The notes under the pieces: model-generated | What the model was told of the DNA's origin: nothing | Seen by the model: the letters and a program-made list of their open reading frames with translations, nothing else | Databases searched by the model: none | In this document: in pieces, positions 1-7,232 of the stretch | Position numbering within the stretch: the stretch's first letter is position 1 | Layout of the letters: the number at the start of each line of letters is the position of its first letter | Made by a program: the position numbers and the translations under genes | Assembly: GCA_023450615.1 (NCBI GenBank) | Contig: JAEXGT010000073.1 | Location: 1 to 64,000, forward strand | DNA: 64,000 nucleotides | Direction of reading: 5' to 3' | Source: Pseudomonadota bacterium | Lineage (GTDB): Bacteria > Pseudomonadota > Alphaproteobacteria > Rhizobiales > Beijerinckiaceae

Positions 1-1
1 C

Positions 2-208
2 ATCGCCGCCGTTGTCATCGGCGGCACCAACATCCTCGGCGGACGCGGGCGCTATCTGGGCACTTTCGTGGGCGTCATCCTGATCGTGCTCTTGAACTCG
101 GTCCTGTCCATCATGCAGATGCCCGAAGCCGGCCGCCAGATCATCTATGGCTGCGTCATCATCTCCATGTTGCTCGTCTATGGGCGTGGGACCCGTGTAA
201 CTGGTTGA
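2..208 (+). CDS. ABC transporter permease, C-terminal end (partial)
   Basis: Only the last 68 codons are present; the gene enters from the left edge. The reading frame contains GGTNILGGRGRYLGT, a pattern typical of the RbsC/YtfT-like sugar ABC permeases (BPD_transp_2 family), followed by a hydrophobic membrane segment and a short polar tail ending at TGA 206-208. Such permeases form the inner-membrane channel of ribose/xylose/autoinducer-2 type importers. The substrate cannot be told from this fragment, and its partner ATPase and binding protein would lie to the left. Confidence 0.8.
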   Translation: MAAVVIGGTNILGGRGRYLGTFVGVILIVLLNSVLSIMQMPEAGRQIIYGCVIISMLLVYGRGTRVTG

Positions 209-356
209 TGGTTGGCGCTTTGATCTCCTCAAAGGTCGAGAGAGCCAGAACTGAACACAAAGCGGAAGCAGATTGGATTTCGCATCTGGGCCGAAGTCGT
301 GTGGAAACGTGATGTCGAGCGACGCGGCATACGGTAGCAAATGCACCAATCGAGGT

Positions 357-1712
357 TCAGTCCCCGGCCAATTGCTTCCCTCCCTGCAACCAGCGACGTA
401 TGAATCCATTCATCGCCATGAGCCCTGCTGCAAGGATCAGGACCGCCATGAGCCCTCTCATGAGGCTGGCCATGAATGCGGCGTCGAGGCTCGGAAACGG
501 GAATTGCATGACCTGCTCGCCGCGCTCGATCATCCAGTGCCATCCGGTATGGGCCACGAAGGCGGACAGGATGATGATTCCGAGCCGTTCGGGAAGTCCG
601 ATCTTGAAGAGGTAACTCAGCGCCGGAACCAGGAGGACGAGCACAAGGAGCTGGCCGATCTCGACTCCGAGGTTGAACGCGAGCAAGGAGGTCAGGAGAT
701 GATCTCCCGCGAATTGCAGGGAATCCCGCAACAGGAACGAGAACCCGAAACCGTGCACGATCCCGAACGCGAAGGTGAGGATCCAGCGACGGTGCACATT
801 GCTGCCTACGATGTTCTCGAGCGCCATGTAAACGATCGTGGCGGCGATCAGTGTCTCGATCAGCGGTGGGAACCAGAGGGCATCCGGGACGAAGTTGAAG
901 GCCGATGCGATCAGTGAGATTGAGTGGGCGATCGTGAAGGATGTCACGAGGATGGCTAGCGGCCTCAACTGCCGGAACGGGATCACGAGGCACAGCAGGA
1001 AGAGCAGGTGGTCGATCCCGCCGAGGATGTGCCAGAAGCCGGAGACCGCGAAACCGAGCGCGGCCTGGTGCCAGCGGGGATCGAGGTGCACGAGGCCGGG
1101 ATCGCCATGGAGCTCGAAGGCACGGACGCTGCCACCCGGGGGGATCAGCCGCAACACGGTCGTGACGCTTATCCCGAGGCGATCGAGGCGCGGGTGGATG
1201 GAAAACGCGGAGCGGTCCGACTGAATCGGGTACTCGAGTAGGACGTCCAGCATCTGCTGGTTCCAGTACAGGTCCAAGTCGTCCGCGAGGCGCGGTCCGT
1301 CCATATGTGCGCGCGCCTGCTCGTAGGAGACGAACGACCTGTCCGACGGAAGCGACACCCGGACCTTGGCGATCGTCGGTTCGAGCCGGACATCGTTCTC
1401 GAACACGTCGATGTTCCTCAGTAGCCAGAGCGTAGTGGCATTCTTGAGGGCCTCATCGGCCTGAGACACTTTGAGATAGCCGGGGCCGTGAGTGGGGAAG
1501 TCCACCTCCTGCAAGGCCTGCATGGGCACTCGCATCAGCAATTCGATCTTGCGTCCCTCCGGCTTGAGGAAGGCATTAACCCGTACATCGACGGGCACGT
1601 CATGAGCAGATGCTTCAGAGAATAGGGCAACGACATATATCGTTGGTAGTAAGACTAAGGAGATAAGCAATCGCAGGAACTCGCTGTCAGTCCTCACAAG
1701 CAACCCTCCCAT
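357..1712 (-). CDS. HupE/UreJ family membrane protein
   Basis: A 451-residue protein. It has an N-terminal signal/anchor segment ending near SASA, then a soluble, presumably periplasmic domain of about 170 residues. The C-terminal membrane half carries the HupE/UreJ_2 hallmarks: GGIDHLLFLLC, an IAHS segment, GIVHGFGFSF and FNLGVEIGQL. Family members are linked to nickel/cobalt supply for hydrogenase or urease, but no such enzyme is nearby, so metal transport is only inferred. The protein is much longer than classical HupE (about 190 residues) because of the N-terminal domain. It is divergently oriented to the beta-propeller gene at 1878, with an inverted repeat in the shared promoter region. 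Confidence 0.85.
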   Translation of the reverse strand: MGGLLVRTDSEFLRLLISLVLLPTIYVVALFSEASAHDVPVDVRVNAFLKPEGRKIELLMRVPMQALQEVDFPTHGPGYLKVSQADEALKNATTLWLLRNIDVFENDVRLEPTIAKVRVSLPSDRSFVSYEQARAHMDGPRLADDLDLYWNQQMLDVLLEYPIQSDRSAFSIHPRLDRLGISVTTVLRLIPPGGSVRAFELHGDPGLVHLDPRWHQAALGFAVSGFWHILGGIDHLLFLLCLVIPFRQLRPLAILVTSFTIAHSISLIASAFNFVPDALWFPPLIETLIAATIVYMALENIVGSNVHRRWILTFAFGIVHGFGFSFLLRDSLQFAGDHLLTSLLAFNLGVEIGQLLVLVLLVPALSYLFKIGLPERLGIIILSAFVAHTGWHWMIERGEQVMQFPFPSLDAAFMASLMRGLMAVLILAAGLMAMNGFIRRWLQGGKQLAGD

Positions 1713-1752
1713 GCGTCAGCTTCATGTAAAGCCGTATTCGTTGGCCATCTTA

Positions 1753-1774
1753 AATAATGACAAGCTTCATTATT
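1753..1774. promoter_or_regulatory. Inverted repeat between divergent genes (possible operator)
   Basis: AATAATG (1753-1759) and CATTATT (1768-1774) form a perfect 7-base inverted repeat around an AAGCTT-containing centre. It lies in the 165-base gap between the divergently transcribed HupE-like and NHL-type genes. Symmetry and location suit a repressor or activator site; the regulator is unknown. Confidence 0.3.
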
Positions 1775-1877
1775 GTGGACATACTTTCCCAAGTCCAGCG
1801 TAATCAGTCGCGAGACTTCAACACAATGTTCCTGCCTCGCGGCGCCCCTTACTCCGCTGGATGCTTAGGGAGGGAAC

Positions 1878-3071
1878 ATGTTCAAGTCACGCTTCAGAAA
1901 GAACTTCCTCTATGGGTCGGTGCTTGCCGTCAGCATCGCTGCTCTTGGGGCAGGCCAAGCCATGTTGCAGAACAGGGCCGTGGCACAAGGCGCGGAGGTC
2001 GAGGCCCCGAAATTCGAGGTCGACCCGTTCTGGCCCAAGCCGCTGCCAAACAACTGGCTACTCGGCTCCGTCATCGGAGTCTGGGCCGACGATCAGGACC
2101 ACATCTGGATCATCCATCGCAGTTCGGCGACCTTGCACAACAACGAGAAGGGAGCCGAACTGAACCCGCCGATCGCGGAATGCTGCCGCGGCGCGCCGCC
2201 CGTGCTGGTGTTCGATCAGGAAGGGAACCTGGTGCGCCATTGGGGCGGTCCGGCCGAGGGTTATGAATGGCCCTCCTCAAATCATGGCATCCACGTCGAC
2301 CACAAGGGCAACGTTTGGATCGGCGGCAACGGCGAAAAGGACGCCCAGATCCTCAAGTTCACCAAGGAAGGCAAATTCCTGATGCAGGTGGGAGGCTCTG
2401 GCAAAAACGCAGGGAGCAATAACTCCGAAAATTTCGGTCGCGTTGCCAAGATCTGGGTGGACCCAAAGGAAAACGAAGCTTATCTCGCGGATGGATACCT
2501 CAACAAGCGCGTCGCCGTCCTCGACGCGGAGACGGGCAAGATGAAGCGCTACTGGGGCGCTTACGGCAATAAGCCGGACGATACGGATCTTGGCCCTTAC
2601 AATCCGAGCGCCCCGCCTGCCCAGCAGTTCCGCAACCCGGTGCACTGCGTCGAGCGTTCCAATGACGGATTCGTCTATGTGTGCGACCGGGTCAACAACC
2701 GGCTCCAGATCTTCACACCGGACGGCAAGTTTCAGAAGGAGGCCTTCTACGCCACGAATACCCTCGCGGCCGGCGCCGTGTGGGACATCGCCTTCTCAAA
2801 GGACCCAGAACAGCGCTACATCTTTATGGCGGATGGGCAGAATGAGAGGGTCCGGATCATTGATCGGAACACGCTCGCGGAGCTGACCACCTTCGGCGAA
2901 GGCGGGCGTCAGCCCGGCCAGTTTTACGGCGTCCACAGCATCGCGACGGATTCCAAGGGCAACCTCTACACGACCGACACTTACGAAGGGAAACGTGTCC
3001 AGAAGTTCGTGAACAAGGGCGTCGGTGCAGTTCCGCGCGGGCACCAGGGCGTGCCGTGGCCACGCACCTGA
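1878..3071 (+). CDS. Secreted NHL-repeat/six-bladed beta-propeller protein
   Basis: A 397-residue protein starting at ATG 1878, preceded by a strong GGGAGGGA ribosome site. Residues 1-35 look like a signal peptide (basic start, hydrophobic SVLAVSIAALGAG stretch, AVAQGA cleavage region). The rest consists of NHL-like repeats, with phrases such as GIHVDHKGNVWIGG, VDPKENEAYLADGYLNKRV, VYVCDRVNNRLQIF and IATDSKGNLYTTDTYEGKRV that mark successive propeller blades. It resembles the peptidyl-alpha-hydroxyglycine alpha-amidating lyase-like family, but an enzymatic role is not established. It is probably periplasmic. A 12-bp hairpin follows the stop codon. Confidence 0.8.
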   Translation: MFKSRFRKNFLYGSVLAVSIAALGAGQAMLQNRAVAQGAEVEAPKFEVDPFWPKPLPNNWLLGSVIGVWADDQDHIWIIHRSSATLHNNEKGAELNPPIAECCRGAPPVLVFDQEGNLVRHWGGPAEGYEWPSSNHGIHVDHKGNVWIGGNGEKDAQILKFTKEGKFLMQVGGSGKNAGSNNSENFGRVAKIWVDPKENEAYLADGYLNKRVAVLDAETGKMKRYWGAYGNKPDDTDLGPYNPSAPPAQQFRNPVHCVERSNDGFVYVCDRVNNRLQIFTPDGKFQKEAFYATNTLAAGAVWDIAFSKDPEQRYIFMADGQNERVRIIDRNTLAELTTFGEGGRQPGQFYGVHSIATDSKGNLYTTDTYEGKRVQKFVNKGVGAVPRGHQGVPWPRT

Positions 3072-3088
3072 CGTGACCCCGTGAATGG

Positions 3089-3122
3089 GAGAGTGCCGGC
3101 TTCAGCAGCGGCCGGCACTCTC
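3089..3122 (+). terminator. Hairpin terminator after the beta-propeller gene
   Basis: A perfect 12-bp inverted repeat: GAGAGTGCCGGC at 3089-3100 and GCCGGCACTCTC at 3111-3122, with a 10-base loop, 18 bases after the stop codon. There is no long T tract. It lies immediately upstream of the decayed matA sequence. Confidence 0.6.
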
Positions 3123-3680
3123 TTCACGAATCCCTCAGTGGGCTAGCCTTCGGCGATTTCCTGATCAAGCAGGTGGTGGAGACCCTAAAGCGCGAACTGC
3201 CCACCTCAAGATCTTTGTAACCCTCTCACCGGTCCCGGGCTTTGCCCGCTGGCTGGAGCGCGAGCGCAAAACGGAGGAGGCAAGCTGTCTCGACAGTGTA
3301 GCGAAAGAGATTCTCGTGGTCCTTGATGAACCAGGCTGGATCACTAATCCGGAGTATGCCGAGAAGGTTCGCAAGGTTCTCCTGTCCGCGACCCTACTAC
3401 TTTCTGCAGGCCTGCAACCCTAAAGGTCGTCCCCTCAATCCTGGGCCCGCTTGCATCTCGGCAACGGAGCTCAGCTCGAGCGCTTGAACGTCCTCCGCGA
3501 TATCTCTCCCAAGGGTTTGAAGCGGTCCCATGGCTCGATGCTCAACTACCTCTACACGCTCGATGGAAATCGGGAAGAACATGAGATCTTCGCCGAGAAA
3601 GGTGAGATCGCTCGTCGCCGATGGTCCGTAAAGTCCTCCGGACCGATCTGTCTGCGCGGGATAGGGGTAGCACACCATAA
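3115..3680 (+). pseudogene. matA: Malonyl-CoA decarboxylase remnant (C-terminal part, frameshifted)
   Basis: The stretch encodes recognisable pieces of the C-terminal half of malonyl-CoA decarboxylase in different frames. They are LAFGDFLIKQVVETLKRELP (about 3133-3195), then IFVTLSPVPGFARWLERE (from about 3210), YYFLQA (about 3400), HLGNGAQLERLNVL...DISPKGLKRSHG (about 3451-3530) and MVRKVLR, ending at TAA 3678-3680. At least three or four frame changes separate them, and the N-terminal half is missing, so the gene cannot make an active enzyme. Intact matB follows, as expected for a former matA-matB malonate-use operon. Confidence 0.8.
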
Positions 3681-3742
3681 CCTTAACCTTTACAGCCTCT
3701 ATGAACGATTCCATCACCGACCCTCGCTTCGGAGACCATGCT

Positions 3743-5272
3743 ATGAACGCCAACATCTTTGATCGGATCGAACGCTCAATCACCGATCCCGCCAAGACAG
3801 CTATCGCCACATCGGATGGCCAGACGATCAGCTATGCCGACCTGATCGCGCTGTCGGGCCGCTTGGCCAACGTGTTGATCTCGCTCGGGGTCAAGCCCGG
3901 TGATCGGGTTGCCGTTCAAGTCGAGAAGTCGGTGCCGGCTCTCGTCCTGTATCTCGCGACGGTCCGGGCAGGCGCGGTCTATCTCCCGCTCAACACCGCT
4001 TATACGCTGGCGGAACTCGAGTACTTCATCGGCGATGCCGAGCCCTCGCTCGTCGTCTGTGATCCCGCCAAGCGTGAAGGAATCGAGAAACTGGCTGCGA
4101 AGGTGGAAGCTGCAGTCGAAACGCTCGACGCCAAAGGGCAGGGCACGCTGATGGACGCTGCCGCCAATGCGTCTGATGCTTTCGTGACGGTGCAGAGGGC
4201 CAGCGATGATTTGGCCGCAATCCTTTATACCTCCGGCACGACCGGGCGCTCCAAGGGTGCCATGCTGAGCCATGACAATCTCGTCTCCAATGCGCTGACC
4301 CTAAAGGAGATTTGGCGCTTCACGGCAGACGATGTGCTGATCCATGCCCTGCCGATCTACCACACGCACGGCTTGTTCGTGGCCAGCAACGTGGTTTTGT
4401 TCTCCGGCGCGTCCATGATCTATTTGCCGAAGTTCGACACCGACGAGGTTCTAGGGCTGATGCCCCGCGCGACAGCGCTGATGGGTGTTCCGACGTTTTA
4501 TGTGCGACTGCTGCAGCATCCTGGCCTGAGCAAGCAGGCGACGTCCGGCATGCGCCTGTTCGTATCGGGCTCAGCTCCGTTGCTGGCTGAAACCCATCGT
4601 GAGTGGAGCACCCGCACCGGTCACGCCATTCTCGAGCGCTATGGCATGACCGAGACGAACATGAACACCTCCAATCCCTATGATGGCGACCGGGTTCCCG
4701 GTACTGTCGGCATGCCTCTGCCGGGTGTGTCGGTCCGTATCACCAACACTGAGAGCGGGGAGGAGTTGGCAACGAATGAGATCGGCATGATCGAAGTGAA
4801 TGGGCCGAACGTGTTCAAGGGCTACTGGCGCATGCCGGAGAAGACCGCGTCCGAGTTCCGCCCGGATGGCTTCTTCATCACTGGCGACCTCGGCAAGATC
4901 GACGAGCGCGGCTACGTGCACATTCTCGGCCGCGGCAAGGATCTGGTGATCACCGGCGGCTTCAACGTTTACCCCAAAGAGATCGAGGAAGAGATCGATG
5001 CCATTTCCGGAGTCTTCGAGAGCGCCGTGATCGGGGTGCCCCACAAGGACTTCGGCGAGGGGGTGACCGCCGTTGTTGTACGCTCCAAGGGGGCAGACAT
5101 TGACGAGAAGTCGATCCTGGCGGCTCTCGACGGTCGCTTGGCGAAGTTCAAGCTGCCCAAACAGGTCGTCTTCATCGATGATCTTCCGCGCAACACTATG
5201 GGCAAGGTGCAGAAGAACGTCCTGCGTGAGAAGTTCGCGGACCTGTACAGTGTCTCCGTCACGGTACCATAG
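3743..5272 (+). CDS. matB: Malonyl-CoA synthetase (acyl-CoA synthetase family)
   Basis: A 509-residue ANL-superfamily ligase that would activate malonate to malonyl-CoA with ATP and CoA in the cytoplasm. Visible motifs are the phosphate loop YTSGTTGRSKGA (residues 162-173), the RYGMTET motif, FITGDLGKIDERGYV, the hinge GRGKDLVITGG and the C-terminal PRNTMGKVQK with the adenylation lysine. The full match and the neighbouring malonyl-CoA decarboxylase remnant favour MatB over a general acyl-CoA ligase. ATG 3743 is preferred to an upstream in-frame ATG at 3701 because GGAGA at 3731-3735 is well placed. Confidence 0.9.
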   Translation: MNANIFDRIERSITDPAKTAIATSDGQTISYADLIALSGRLANVLISLGVKPGDRVAVQVEKSVPALVLYLATVRAGAVYLPLNTAYTLAELEYFIGDAEPSLVVCDPAKREGIEKLAAKVEAAVETLDAKGQGTLMDAAANASDAFVTVQRASDDLAAILYTSGTTGRSKGAMLSHDNLVSNALTLKEIWRFTADDVLIHALPIYHTHGLFVASNVVLFSGASMIYLPKFDTDEVLGLMPRATALMGVPTFYVRLLQHPGLSKQATSGMRLFVSGSAPLLAETHREWSTRTGHAILERYGMTETNMNTSNPYDGDRVPGTVGMPLPGVSVRITNTESGEELATNEIGMIEVNGPNVFKGYWRMPEKTASEFRPDGFFITGDLGKIDERGYVHILGRGKDLVITGGFNVYPKEIEEEIDAISGVFESAVIGVPHKDFGEGVTAVVVRSKGADIDEKSILAALDGRLAKFKLPKQVVFIDDLPRNTMGKVQKNVLREKFADLYSVSVTVP

Positions 5273-5387
5273 CCTGCAGCATGAACCGCCGAATGTCTTC
5301 TCAGGGCAGACTTCTTTGAAGAGCTCCTCGTGATTGGCGGCGGATCGTGATTCCCTGATGAGGCATTCTTGGCAGGAGGATCGGTCC

Positions 5388-5755
5388 ATGATGGGCGAGC
5401 GGTTCGGGATGCAGGAGAGCCTGTTCTATGAGTTCTGGCTTGAGGATCACATCCCGTCCGATCACCGTCTGAGGCGCCTCGACCGCTTCGTCGATTGCTC
5501 CGGGCTGCGTCAGCATCTGGCGATGCTTCTGCAGCACCATAGGGCGGCCCTCCATCGATCCTGTACTGATGATCCGCATGCTACTGCCTCGGCATCCGCT
5601 CCGAGCGGCGGCTCTGTGAAGAGATGCATCTCAATTTTGTATACCGTTGGTTCTGCCGTCTCTGGCTGGAGCGTAAGGTGCCCGACAACTCCACCGTCTC
5701 CAAGAAGCGGCACGGGCGCTTTCGTGAGAGCGATCTCTTCCATCAATCGTGGTGA
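5388..5755 (+). pseudogene. IS1182-like (IS5-related) transposase, N-terminal remnant
   Basis: From ATG 5388, after an AGGAGG-like ribosome site, the frame reads MMGERFGMQESLFYEFWLEDH and continues to a conserved RRLDRFVD segment. The match then changes frame near 5535 (GRPSIDPVLMIRML) and again near 5585 (GIRSERRLCEEMHLN, then RWFCRLWLERKVPDNSTVSK, RHGRFRESDLFHQ) before a stop at 5753-5755. These are N-terminal features of IS1182-family transposases. The catalytic C-terminal part is absent, so this is an inactive fragment. Confidence 0.75.
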
Positions 5756-5990
5756 GAAGCGAAGTTCCGCGTACGTTGATCTGTGAACGATTGCGATCCC
5801 TCAGTAGCGGCGAACTGTCTATGGCAACGTTACCGCAATGCGAGGCAAAGGCGTTCCGTATCAGGGGCGATGTGGGCGCGTCGGACAAGAGCAGAGCCCG
5901 AATGGCAACAGAAAGCGGACCTACAGAGATGACTGGTTTGCGTCTCTGTCTGACCCGGAGCGGACCTTCCAAAGGCTAAGTCATCAACCC
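5756..5990. other. Gene-free stretch after the transposase remnant
   Basis: No supported gene was seen between the transposase fragment and the nrdB hairpin. Short open frames on both strands have no recognisable motif. The stretch may be further mobile-element debris, but I see no terminal repeat or target duplication. Confidence 0.35.
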
Positions 5991-5993
5991 ATC

Positions 5994-6018
5994 GCGCGCC
6001 CTCGCAGGAAGGGCGCGC
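5994..6018 (-). terminator. GC-rich hairpin downstream of nrdB
   Basis: GCGCGCCC (5994-6001) pairs perfectly with GGGCGCGC (6011-6018) over a 9-base loop, 15 bases beyond the nrdB stop. No T run follows on the minus strand, so termination efficiency is uncertain. Confidence 0.45.
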
Positions 6019-6032
6019 AGCAACCTTGATTT

Positions 6033-7154
6033 CTAATCCCAGGCGAGTGCCCCGCCGCTCTGGTAGTCGATGACCCGGGTCTCGAAGAAGTTCTTCTCTT
6101 TCTTCAGATCCATGGCCTCCGACATCCACGGGAAGGGGGTCTCGGCTTCCGGGAACACAGGCTGAAGCCCGAGCTGGCCACAGCGGCGGTTGGCAATGAA
6201 GTGCATGTACTGCTCGCAGGACGCCGCGTTGAGGCCAAGGAAACCGTTGGGCATCGTGTCCCGGCCATAGGCTGCCTCCAGTTCGGCGCCTTCTCGCAGC
6301 ATGGATCTGATCTCGTCCTGGAAGTCCTTGGTCCAAAGGTGCGGGTTCTCGATCTTGATCTGGTTGATGACGTCGATGCCGAAGTTCAGGTGAATGCTCT
6401 CGTCACGCAGGATGTACTGGTACTGCTCGGCAATGCCGACCATCTTGTTGCGCCGACCGAGCGACAGGATCTGCGCGAAGCCCGTGTAGAACCACATGCC
6501 CTCGAAGATCACGTAGAAGGCCACGAGGTCGCGCAGGAAGGCCTGGTCCGCCTCCGGGGCGCCCGTCGTGAACTCCGGGTTCTCGATGCCTTGCGTGTGC
6601 TTGAGTGCCCAGGCCGCCTTGTCGGTGATCGAGGGGACTTCGCGGTACATGTTGAACAGCTCGCCCTCGTCGAGGCCGAGGCTTTCCACGATGTACTGGA
6701 AAGTGTGCGTATGCACGGCCTCCTCGAAGGCCTGACGCAGCAGATATTGGCGGCATTCCGGGTTGGTCAGGTGGCGGTAGATCGCCAGCACGATGTTGTT
6801 GGCCACCAAACTCTCGGAGGCTGCGAAGAAGCCGAGGTTGCGCTTGACCATCCGCCGCTCGTCCTCGGTCAGTCCGTCGCGCGACTTCCACAGCGCAATG
6901 TCGGCCTGCATGGAGACCTCGGTCGGCATCCAATGGTTGTTGCAGGCGGCGAGGTACTTCTCCCAGGCCCACTCGTACTTGAGCGGCAGTAGCTGGTTCA
7001 CATCGGCGCGGCAGTTGATCATCCGCTTGTCGTCGACGCTGACGCGGCCACCCGAGCGGTCGATAGCGCCGAGACCGGTAGTCTCGGATGATGGGACGGA
7101 CGTCGGGGTCGGAGCGGAGGTCGGGGTGTGGCGGGGTTCGGACCAATCGAGCAT
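6033..7154 (-). CDS. nrdB: Ribonucleoside-diphosphate reductase, beta subunit (class Ia)
   Basis: A 373-residue R2 subunit that holds the di-metal/tyrosyl radical cofactor used by NrdA to reduce ribonucleoside diphosphates. Typical segments are FFAASESLVANN, the metal-ligand motifs QAFEEAVHTHTFQYI and LRDESIHLNFGIDV, and a C-terminal tail for docking to R1 ending SGGALAWD. An N-terminal Pro/Thr/Ser-rich extension of about 30 residues precedes the core. It lies 78 bases downstream of nrdA on the same strand, with an intercistronic hairpin in the gap. It should be under the same cobalamin riboswitch if the two are co-transcribed. Confidence 0.95.
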   Translation of the reverse strand: MLDWSEPRHTPTSAPTPTSVPSSETTGLGAIDRSGGRVSVDDKRMINCRADVNQLLPLKYEWAWEKYLAACNNHWMPTEVSMQADIALWKSRDGLTEDERRMVKRNLGFFAASESLVANNIVLAIYRHLTNPECRQYLLRQAFEEAVHTHTFQYIVESLGLDEGELFNMYREVPSITDKAAWALKHTQGIENPEFTTGAPEADQAFLRDLVAFYVIFEGMWFYTGFAQILSLGRRNKMVGIAEQYQYILRDESIHLNFGIDVINQIKIENPHLWTKDFQDEIRSMLREGAELEAAYGRDTMPNGFLGLNAASCEQYMHFIANRRCGQLGLQPVFPEAETPFPWMSEAMDLKKEKNFFETRVIDYQSGGALAWD

Positions 7155-7191
7155 GGTGCAATCCTTGAGAACTGAATGATGGGGTGTGGAA

Positions 7192-7213
7192 GGCCGCGCC
7201 CGATTGCGCGGCC
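7192..7213 (-). other. Intercistronic stem-loop between nrdA and nrdB
   Basis: GGCCGCGC (7192-7199) and GCGCGGCC (7206-7213) form an 8-bp stem over six bases in the 78-base nrdA-nrdB gap. It could stabilise or attenuate the transcript; no T tract follows, so full termination is unlikely. Confidence 0.35.
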
Positions 7214-7232
7214 CCGTCAGGCGGGGAAAGCC

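Noticed and set aside
1757..2266. Open frame overlapping the start of the beta-propeller gene
   Set aside because: Out of frame with the signal-peptide-bearing gene at 1878 and without motifs or ribosome site.
5753..6032. Further transposase coding sequence after 5755
   Set aside because: No transposase motif could be matched in any frame, so it was left as unassigned DNA.
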